Assembly: GCA_009827215.1 (NCBI GenBank) | Contig: WUAJ01000059.1 | Coordinates: 1 to 11,306 of the forward strand | Reading direction: 5' to 3' | DNA: 11,306 bases | DNA from: Phycisphaeraceae bacterium | GTDB taxonomy: Bacteria > Planctomycetota > Phycisphaerae > Phycisphaerales > UBA1924 | In this document: positions 6,659 to 11,306 of the stretch, in pieces | Position numbering within the stretch: the first letter of the stretch is position 1 | How the letters are laid out: each line of letters begins with the position of its first letter | Translations under genes and position numbers: made by a program | The notes under the pieces: generated by a model | Database searches by the model: none | Seen by the model: the letters and a program-made list of their open reading frames with translations, nothing else | What the model was told of the DNA's origin: nothing

Positions 6659-7921
6659 TCAGTTCAACGATTCAACAAACTTCTTGAACCGATCCATTCC
6701 CTCGTTGATCTGCTCATCCGAGCACGCGAAGGAGATGCGGACGTGATTTGGGCCGCACCCTCCGAAGTCGTTGCCCGGGACGAACGCGATGTGCGCCTCG
6801 TCGAGCATTGCTTCAGACAAGCTCGCGCAGTCCGTGATCTTCATACCCTTGGGTGTTGTCTTTCCGAACAAGCACGACACCTCTGGGAAGACATAGAACG
6901 CGCCAGTGGGGGTGGGGCAGGTGATTCCGGGAATCTCAGCGAGACGAGACTGGATGAGCCTCGCTCTGCTCGCGAACGCAAGGCGCATTTCCTCGACCGT
7001 CCCCGCGACGGACTCGTTGGTCAGCGCCTCGCGGATCGCGGGATAGTTGAAGCTCGTGATGTTCGTCGTCATCTGTCCCTGGAGCTTCCCGATCCCCTTG
7101 ATTAGCGACTTGCCAAACTCTCCCGGCATCGCGGCGTATCCAATCCGCCAACCGGTCATCGCGTACGCCTTGGACATGCCGTTGAGCGTGATGACGCGCT
7201 CCGCGATTTCGGGGATCGATCCGATCGAGAAATGGTGGTGCTCGCCGTAGACGATCTTCTCGTAGATCTCGTCCGTGAGGACGACCAGATTCGGCGCGAT
7301 GTCCACGGCTTCGTGGATCACCTTCGCAAGATCGCGGATCTGTTGTTCTGAGTACATCGTGCCGCAGGGGTTGGATGGGGAGTTCAGAATCAACAGCCGC
7401 GAGCGAGGGGTGATCGCGTCTTGGAGCTGCTTTGGAGTGATGCAGAAGTCCGACTCAGGTCCCGCGACGATCTCCTTGACCACGCCTCCGGAGAGTTCAC
7501 ACACCGGACGATACGAAACCCACGCGGGAGTTGGGAGCAGCATCTCCCAAGGATCCTCACCAACCGCAGGCGGATCAAACAGACACTGGATCGAGGAGTA
7601 GAGCACATGCTTTCCCCCAACACCGATCGCGATGTGCTCGCCCGTCAGTCCCTGGATGTTGTTCTCCTTCGTGAGCTTCTCAGCGATGCACTCACGCGTG
7701 GGCATGTCGCCGAGCGTGGGCATGTACTTGGTCTGTCCGTCCTGGATCGCTTTGATCGCGGCGTCCTTGATCGGTTGCGGCGTATCAAAGTCCGGCTCAC
7801 CAGCCGCGAAACTGAGCACATCAATCCCCGACGCTTTCATCGCCTTAGCACGATTGTTGAGCGCGACGGTAATCGATGGCTTGAGAGTCGAGACGCGATT
7901 GGAGAGGGTTGGCTGGCTCAT
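6659..7921 (-). CDS. Pyridoxal-phosphate aminotransferase, class I (aspartate aminotransferase, subgroup Ib type)
   Basis: A fold-type I PLP enzyme most like subgroup Ib aspartate aminotransferases, which move the amino group of aspartate to 2-oxoglutarate in the cytoplasm; several relatives also accept prephenate. The 420-residue length is slightly above the usual 385-400. The PLP-binding lysine is K251 in NGMSKAYAMTGWRIGY (247-262). Other key residues are N184 in NSPSNPCGT, D217 and Y220 in LTDEIYEKI, and R395 in NHVRISFA, which binds the substrate alpha-carboxylate. FAAGEPDFDTP (38-48) is the substrate-loop signature. GGKHVLYSS (102-110) carries K104, at the place where subgroup Ib enzymes hold a lysine that reads the side-chain carboxylate. 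A small insert near EDPWE (122-126) explains the extra length. It lies 38 bases after the DUF6768-like gene and 26 before the zinc-ribbon gene, all on the minus strand with no terminator seen. Exact amino-acid preference is not proven by sequence. Confidence 0.92.
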   Translation of the reverse strand: MSQPTLSNRVSTLKPSITVALNNRAKAMKASGIDVLSFAAGEPDFDTPQPIKDAAIKAIQDGQTKYMPTLGDMPTRECIAEKLTKENNIQGLTGEHIAIGVGGKHVLYSSIQCLFDPPAVGEDPWEMLLPTPAWVSYRPVCELSGGVVKEIVAGPESDFCITPKQLQDAITPRSRLLILNSPSNPCGTMYSEQQIRDLAKVIHEAVDIAPNLVVLTDEIYEKIVYGEHHHFSIGSIPEIAERVITLNGMSKAYAMTGWRIGYAAMPGEFGKSLIKGIGKLQGQMTTNITSFNYPAIREALTNESVAGTVEEMRLAFASRARLIQSRLAEIPGITCPTPTGAFYVFPEVSCLFGKTTPKGMKITDCASLSEAMLDEAHIAFVPGNDFGGCGPNHVRISFACSDEQINEGMDRFKKFVESLN

Positions 7922-7959
7922 GCCAGATGATAGTCTAAACGATCCAAGTATGGCTCATT

Positions 7960-8358
7960 TCAGACCAGCGACTCTTGATTCGAGTGGTCCAGTTTCTGGA
8001 TCAATCGCGCGGAGAGCAGCTCGACCCTTTTGACCTCACGCGTGATCGCGATCCGCTGCATCTCCATCCAGAACCAGACTTTCATGAATCCAATCATAAA
8101 GGTGCCTGTGATGACACCCATCGCCCAGCCGATCATGTGCTGAACTTCAGTCGCATCGAAAAACCGGACCAGGCACCAAATGGAGAGTGCAAACACCACC
8201 AACGAAACAACTACAATTGGAACAGTCATGATCCAGTGTCTGCTCCGGAATGTTGAGATCACCAGCTGATCTACGCGGAGTCCATCATCCGGATCGCCGA
8301 GCATCTCGGCATCGCTTGGATTCAGTGCTTTGCGGATTTGGTCATCGAGATTATTCAT
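7960..8358 (-). CDS. DUF6768-like two-helix membrane protein paired with the ECF sigma factor
   Basis: The 132-residue protein has a charged N-terminal region (MNNLDDQIRKALNPSDAEML), two membrane helices at about residues 43-66 and 75-97, and a basic amphipathic C-terminal helix after WFWMEMQRIAITREVKRVEL (95-114). This layout and the W-x-W-M-E-M-x-R-x-x-I-x-R-E-x-K-R-x-E-L string match what I recall of DUF6768, a family seen next to sigma factors in Planctomycetota; that identification is from memory. ATG 8358 is chosen because AAAGGAG (8365-8371, minus strand) lies six bases upstream and because the start overlaps the sigma-factor stop as ATGA. A longer open frame to 8469 lies wholly inside the sigma gene and is not used. 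Its position directly behind the sigma factor suggests a regulatory partner, perhaps anti-sigma-like, though I see no zinc-binding anti-sigma motif (HxxxCxxC). Confidence 0.75.
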   Translation of the reverse strand: MNNLDDQIRKALNPSDAEMLGDPDDGLRVDQLVISTFRSRHWIMTVPIVVVSLVVFALSIWCLVRFFDATEVQHMIGWAMGVITGTFMIGFMKVWFWMEMQRIAITREVKRVELLSARLIQKLDHSNQESLV

Positions 8359-8906
8359 CGGGTGCTCCTTTCGAGCTGTGACTTGAGTATTGATCGAGCA
8401 CGCGCGAGTCGGGTCTTCGCCGTGCCTTGTGGGATGTTGAGCACAATCGCGATCTGCTCGATTGTGCATTGGTCCATATAGAACAGGTACACCACCTCGC
8501 GGAGTTTGGGATCCAGCGTGCTCACCGCGATTCGGATCAGTTCGGTTTCTTCAGTTGAGGGGTGATCCGTTTGGTTTGATTTCGATGCGTGTTCCTTTGT
8601 CTGGAGAGTGTGCCGTCGATGGAGTGCTCGCTCTCGGATCCAGTCCGCGGACTGATTGTGGACGATGCGAAGCGCCCACGCGCCGAAGCGTGAGGGGTCT
8701 CGAAGCCGAGCGATCCCACGCGCGATCCCGATCCATGACTCTTGGATGACCTCCTGCACCCCTTCGTGATCTTGCGTGAGCCGATACGCTCTGCGAGCAA
8801 GCTTCGGGGTCCAGAGTTCGACCAGCTGATTCATCGCCCGTCGAGACCCGCTCTGTGCTTGGAGCACCAGAAGCTCAGTGAGGATGGCGGACTGGGATCG
8901 ATTCAT
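8355..8906 (-). CDS. RNA polymerase sigma factor, ECF (sigma-70) family
   Basis: This protein directs RNA polymerase to a specific promoter set. With the start at 8906 it has 183 residues, normal for ECF sigma factors. Region 2 spans about residues 24-94: RRAYRLTQDHEGVQEVIQES, where D46 to E56 correspond to the usual 'D-AEDl-Q-tf' core-binding stretch, then WALRIVHNQSADWIRER (77-93) for -10 recognition. Region 4 spans about 122-180, with LDPKLREVVYLFYMDQCTIE leading into the helix-turn-helix QIAIVLNIPQGTAKTRLARAR (151-171). There is no region 1.1 or 3. The linker (100-120) is rich in K, T and S. The open frame continues upstream to 9353, but that part has no sigma homology and crosses rpsO. 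ATG 9002 is a possible longer start with poor-looking sequence, and neither start has a clear Shine-Dalgarno. The stop overlaps the DUF6768-like start as ATGA. It is divergent from rpsO. Confidence 0.92.
   Translation of the reverse strand: MNRSQSAILTELLVLQAQSGSRRAMNQLVELWTPKLARRAYRLTQDHEGVQEVIQESWIGIARGIARLRDPSRFGAWALRIVHNQSADWIRERALHRRHTLQTKEHASKSNQTDHPSTEETELIRIAVSTLDPKLREVVYLFYMDQCTIEQIAIVLNIPQGTAKTRLARARSILKSQLERSTR
8365..8371 (-). promoter_or_regulatory. Shine-Dalgarno of the DUF6768-like gene
   Basis: On the minus strand the sequence reads AAAGGAG, six bases before ATG 8358, and lies within the last codons of the sigma-factor gene. It is one of the best ribosome binding sites in the window and decides the start of the DUF6768-like gene in favour of 8358. 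Its strength, together with the ATGA overlap, means this gene could be translated more than its sigma partner from the same message. Confidence 0.75.
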
Positions 8907-9063
8907 GCTGAATCTATTGTCTTGGAATCCTGTCGCTTGGTTTTTGGAATCATCATCGACTTGCAGAAATGACCGATTCTGGGACAAAAATCGAGTGTCC
9001 ATCGTGCGAATCCATAACTCGTTGAGTCTGAAAAACTGGGTTCTTGGATTCAGGAGGTCTATG

Positions 9064-9111
9064 ATTTGCCGTCCCACAAGTGGTGGGTAGCCAATAGGTT
9101 TGGCGGCGAGT
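9064..9111 (+). promoter_or_regulatory. Candidate S15-binding three-way junction in the rpsO leader
   Basis: The leader can fold into three helices meeting at one point. P1 pairs 9064-9070 with 9105-9111 (seven pairs, two of them G-U). P2 pairs CCCAC 9073-9077 with GTGGG 9083-9087. P3 pairs GCCAA 9090-9094 with TTGGC 9100-9104. The linkers are two, two and zero bases. P1 contains U9067-G9108 stacked on G9068-C9107, a G-U/G-C step of the type S15 recognises in 16S rRNA and in several rpsO leaders. S15 is known to repress its own mRNA through such mimics in several bacterial groups. The junction ends 52 bases before the start codon. The pairing is seen in the sequence; the function is inference. 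Confidence 0.4.
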
Positions 9112-9133
9112 GCTGTTCGGAATGTCCTGTGCA

Positions 9134-9154
9134 TCCTCGACCGCGACGGAAGGA
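9134..9154 (+). promoter_or_regulatory. rpsO ribosome binding site with overlapping hairpin
   Basis: GGAAGGA at 9148-9154 is a strong Shine-Dalgarno with an eight-base gap to ATG 9163, and it fixes the rpsO start. Its first GGA can pair with TCC at 9134-9136 in a small hairpin (inner stem TCG 9137-9139 with CGA 9144-9146, one bulged C at 9147). A second TCCT at 9125-9128 could pair with AGGA 9151-9154. Both would hide the site, as expected of an autoregulated leader. Confidence 0.5.
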
Positions 9155-9162
9155 ATGAAACC

Positions 9163-9432
9163 ATGCCATTGACCAGTGAAGAAACAGCCCAGATCGTCAA
9201 AGAGTTTGGACGCAGCGAAGGCGACACCGGATGCCCAGAGGTCCAGATCGCTCTCTTGACCGCGCGAATTAAGCAAGTCGCGACGCACCTGCGTGAGAAC
9301 AAGCAGGACATGCACAACCGCCGCGGCCTCGTGATGATGGTCGGCAAGCGCAACCGCTTGCTCCGCTACCTCGCTCGCACCAACCGCGATGCATACCTCG
9401 ACACGATCAAGCGTCTGGGACTGCGTAAGTAA
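9163..9432 (+). CDS. rpsO: 30S ribosomal protein S15
   Basis: S15 is an early-binding small-subunit protein that organises the central domain of 16S rRNA by holding the helix 20-21-22 junction. The product is exactly 89 residues, the usual length. The core signature THLRENKQDMHNRRGL (41-56) holds the conserved H42, D49 and H51, and is followed by VGKRNRLLRYL (60-70) and the typical ending YLDTIKRLGLRK. The four-helix fold is intact. ATG 9163 is chosen because it has the strong GGAAGGA site and gives the family N-terminus; an upstream in-frame ATG at 9100 would add 21 residues foreign to S15. pnp follows in the same order as in E. coli and most bacteria, but here an intrinsic terminator comes between them. 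Confidence 0.97.
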   Translation: MPLTSEETAQIVKEFGRSEGDTGCPEVQIALLTARIKQVATHLRENKQDMHNRRGLVMMVGKRNRLLRYLARTNRDAYLDTIKRLGLRK

Positions 9433-9442
9433 GATCTCCTCG

Positions 9443-9480
9443 ACCCGTGTGCTGGACACAGCACGCGGGTTTTTGTTTGT
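9443..9480 (+). terminator. Rho-independent terminator after rpsO
   Basis: An eleven-pair stem joins ACCCGTGTGCT (9443-9453) with AGCACGCGGGT (9460-9470), with one G-U pair (9448 with 9465) and a six-base loop. A T-rich run, TTTTTGTTTGT at 9470-9480, follows directly. It starts ten bases after the rpsO stop. It is the clearest terminator in the window and means much rpsO transcription should end before pnp. Confidence 0.88.
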
Positions 9481-9612
9481 TGAACCAAGAGCCCTGTTCG
9501 CAGAGCGGCAGTCGGCGCTGGACATCAAGAACCCATTGAGTGTGTTTGAATGAGATGTCTTACGCCTTCTGCCTCTTGTGATGCGAGGACAGGGCTTGTA
9601 CACCGGGATCGA

Positions 9613-9679
9613 TCAGGGTGCGCCGCACGAGATCCATCCCCGCACGCGGAATCCTCGCAGCCGCACACGACCCTGAGGT
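9613..9679 (+). promoter_or_regulatory. pnp leader stem overlapping the ribosome binding site
   Basis: TCAGGGT (9613-9619) is perfectly complementary to ACCCTGA (9670-9676), giving a seven-pair stem enclosing 50 bases that contain smaller GC hairpins such as GCGG 9646-9649 with CCGC 9661-9664. The Shine-Dalgarno GAGGT (9675-9679), eight bases before ATG 9688, shares two bases with this stem. In E. coli the pnp leader is folded, cut by RNase III and then targeted by PNPase itself. A similar negative loop here is possible but not shown. Confidence 0.4.
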
Positions 9680-9687
9680 AAAATAGA

Positions 9688-11306
9688 ATGACCACCAAAG
9701 AAATCGTCGTCGAAAAGGAAATCGGCGGCCGGATGATGCGCATCGAGACCGGGAAGATCGCGAAGCTCGCGACCTCCGCGCTCTTGATCTCGCACGGCGA
9801 AACCACCGTCATGTGTACCTGTATGCGTGCGACCCCACGCCCGGGACTCGACTTCTTCCCGATGCAGGTTGACTACCGCGAGAAACTCTCTGCAGGAGGC
9901 AAGTTCCCAGGTGGATTCCGCAAGCGTGAAGGCGCTCCCAACGAAAAAGAAGTCCTCACGATGCGCATGATCGATCGTCCGATCCGCCCGCTCTTCCCAG
10001 ACGGCTTCATCGAAGAAGTTCAGATGCAGTGCTGGGTCATGAGCCACGACGGCGAGAACGACGCGGATGTCATCGCTGGTACCGGCGCCGCGGCTGCTCT
10101 GTCGATCTCTGATTGTCCGTTCCAAGGACCGCTCGCGACCGTTCGTGTTGCTCGCATCTTCACCGACGACGGCGCTCAGTTCGTCCTCAACCCAACCGTG
10201 TCCCAGCTCGACTTCTCCGATATGGATGTCGTCATCGCGGGTCACAAGGACGGCGTCAACATGATCGAGGTCGGTGCTGCGGAAGTCCCGGACGAGGATG
10301 TCCACGCCGCGATCAAGTTCGGATACGAAGAAGGCGTCAAGCCGATCCTCGAGCTCATCGAAGAACTCGTCAAGAAGGTCGGCATCGAGCCTCGCATGGG
10401 TGACCACCTCAACCTGATCCCAGACGAGATCATGGACAAGGTCGTCTCCATCTGCGAGAAGGACCTCACCGAAGCGCGTCAGATCAAAGGCAAGCACGAT
10501 CGTGGTGATCGCGTCGCTGAGATCAAAGCATCCGTCATGGAGCAGTTCCCGATCAACGACAGCGGCACCCCTGCTGAATGGGAAGCAACGAAAGCCGCGA
10601 ATCGTCAAGCTACTGAAGCGTTCCGCAAGCTCGAGAAGAAGATCACCCGCAAGCTGATCGTCGAGAAGGGCATCCGTGCCGACGGCCGTGGCCGGACTGA
10701 GATCCGTCCGCTTGAGATGTCTGTCGGACAGTTCGCTCGCACCCACGGCTCCGCATTCTTCCAGCGCGGTGAGACTCAGTCGCTCGTCTCCTGTACCCTC
10801 GGCACTGGCCGCGATGAGCAGATCATCGACGGCTTGCTCCCTGAGTACTCCAAGAAGTTCTACCTGCACTACAACTTCCCCCCATTCTCCGTCGGTGAAG
10901 CGGGTCGCATCATGGGACCTGGTCGCCGTGAAGTGGGTCACGGTGCACTCGCTGAGCGTTCGCTGCTCGGGATTCTCCCATCACCTGAAGAGTTCGCATA
11001 CACCATCCGCCTCGTTTCGGACATCACCGAATCCAACGGCTCGTCCTCGATGGCATCCGTCACCGGCGGCTGTCTCGCTCTCATGGACGCTGGTGTCCCT
11101 ATCACCAACACCTGTGCAGGGATCACCGTGGGTCGCTTCGCGGATGAGAACGACGAGAACGAAGTCCTCGTCACCGACATCATCGGCGAAGAAGACTTCT
11201 TCGGCGACATGGACTTCAAGGTCTCGGGCACACGCGAAGGCATCACGGGTATCCAGCTCGACCTCAAAGCTCGCGGCTTGACCCTCGATCAGATCGAAAC
11301 CATCTT
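9688..11306 (+). CDS. pnp: Polyribonucleotide nucleotidyltransferase (PNPase), 3' end outside window
   Basis: PNPase degrades RNA 3' to 5' with phosphate and acts in the degradosome or alone as a ring-shaped trimer. The window shows 539 codons of a protein usually near 700 or more. The first RNase PH-like core begins at the N-terminus, with DFFPMQVDYREK (55-66), GGFRKREG, and RPIRPLF (97-103). An all-helical linker covers roughly 210-310. The second, catalytic core has FFQRGETQ (357-364), VGEAGRIMGPGRREVGHG (402-419), ITESNGSSSMASV and GDMDFKVSGT (506-515). D503 and D509 match the metal-binding D486 and D492 of the E. coli enzyme. The KH and S1 RNA-binding domains should lie beyond the edge. 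ATG 9688 is supported by GAGGT at 9675-9679 and by the family N-terminus IVVEKEIGGRMMRIETGKIA. A 442-codon open frame on the opposite strand is a by-product of codon bias. Confidence 0.97.
   Translation, partial: MTTKEIVVEKEIGGRMMRIETGKIAKLATSALLISHGETTVMCTCMRATPRPGLDFFPMQVDYREKLSAGGKFPGGFRKREGAPNEKEVLTMRMIDRPIRPLFPDGFIEEVQMQCWVMSHDGENDADVIAGTGAAAALSISDCPFQGPLATVRVARIFTDDGAQFVLNPTVSQLDFSDMDVVIAGHKDGVNMIEVGAAEVPDEDVHAAIKFGYEEGVKPILELIEELVKKVGIEPRMGDHLNLIPDEIMDKVVSICEKDLTEARQIKGKHDRGDRVAEIKASVMEQFPINDSGTPAEWEATKAANRQATEAFRKLEKKITRKLIVEKGIRADGRGRTEIRPLEMSVGQFARTHGSAFFQRGETQSLVSCTLGTGRDEQIIDGLLPEYSKKFYLHYNFPPFSVGEAGRIMGPGRREVGHGALAERSLLGILPSPEEFAYTIRLVSDITESNGSSSMASVTGGCLALMDAGVPITNTCAGITVGRFADENDENEVLVTDIIGEEDFFGDMDFKVSGTREGITGIQLDLKARGLTLDQIETI

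Larger units (their letters stand above)
8907..9162. other. Divergent intergenic region between sigma factor and rpsO
   Basis: These 256 bases separate the start of the minus-strand sigma gene from the rpsO start. They hold the rpsO leader with a possible three-way junction at 9064-9111 and the rpsO ribosome binding site. For rpsO, a weak promoter candidate is TTGAGT (9022-9027) with TGGATT (9045-9050) after 17 bases. TATGAT at 9060-9065 is a closer -10 match but has no good -35, and starting from it would cut into the leader structure. I see no convincing promoter for the sigma gene. No coding signal is seen in this stretch on either strand. Confidence 0.5.
9433..9687 (+). other. rpsO-pnp intergenic region
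   Basis: These 255 bases hold the rpsO terminator (9443-9480) and, further on, the pnp leader stem and ribosome binding site (9613-9679). Between about 9481 and 9612 I see no tRNA, no open frame with coding character and no convincing promoter. One hexamer, TTGAAT at 9546-9551, resembles a -35 but has no matching -10. Because a terminator precedes it, pnp probably needs a promoter here, and I cannot place it. Confidence 0.5.

Noticed and set aside
8359..8469. N-terminal extension of the DUF6768-like protein to 8469.
   Set aside because: It overlaps the sigma gene over 115 bases and reads as shadow sequence; the Shine-Dalgarno and ATGA overlap favour 8358.
9100..9162. Upstream in-frame ATG for rpsO at 9100.
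   Set aside because: It would add 21 residues absent from S15 and lies before the strong ribosome binding site at 9148-9154.
8907..9353. N-terminal extension of the sigma factor open frame up to 9353.
   Set aside because: The added residues have no sigma similarity and would run antisense through rpsO; the ECF length fits a start at 8906.
9490..9560. Possible tRNA or small RNA gene after the rpsO terminator.
   Set aside because: I could not build a cloverleaf or a stable hairpin with a T run there.
9613..10941. A 442-codon open frame on the minus strand opposite pnp.
   Set aside because: It lies antisense to a clear PNPase, its translation is monotonous D/E/R/L-rich with no domain, and it is explained by strong codon bias in pnp.

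Overview
The window looks like core chromosome of a Gram-negative bacterium with moderate-to-high G+C. It carries Kdo-synthesis genes and an LptC/LptA-like export protein, so an outer membrane with Kdo-containing lipopolysaccharide is implied. An ECF sigma factor paired with a small two-helix membrane protein that I read as DUF6768, together with the very large LptC-like protein, points to Planctomycetota, probably class Phycisphaerae. That placement is inference from gene content; there is no rRNA here to confirm it.

Left block (1-1514, + strand): the 3' part of kdsD (arabinose-5-phosphate isomerase), then kdsC (Kdo-8-phosphate phosphatase) joined by an ATGA overlap, then a low-G+C gene for an unrecognised four-helix membrane protein. 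Second block (1528-2773, - strand): nuoC, standing alone without nuoB or nuoD, and behind an unrecognised 211-residue protein. Third block (2810-6411, + strand): a 1043-residue membrane-anchored protein with LptC-like and several LptA/OstA-like segments, coupled by another ATGA overlap to a GNAT acetyltransferase. In many Proteobacteria kdsD-kdsC-lptC-lptA-lptB is one cluster. Here the order kdsD, kdsC, lptC-like survives but is split by a low-G+C gene and two reverse-strand genes, and the single giant protein may stand in for both LptC and LptA.

Fourth block (6408-8906, - strand, reading right to left): ECF sigma factor, DUF6768-like membrane protein (ATGA overlap), class I aspartate aminotransferase, and a 74-residue DnaJ-like zinc-ribbon protein. 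The gaps are only 38 and 26 bases with no visible terminator, so they may be one transcript.

Right block (8907-11306, + strand): the conserved rpsO-pnp pair. The rpsO leader can fold into a three-way junction with a G-U/G-C step close to the sort of site S15 binds, a good candidate for autoregulation. A clear intrinsic terminator follows rpsO, and the pnp leader has its own long-range stem touching the ribosome binding site. pnp runs off the right edge. No gene-free stretch exceeds 300 bases; the two largest (8907-9162 and 9433-9687) are described. I saw no tRNA, rRNA, CRISPR array, insertion sequence or prophage gene.
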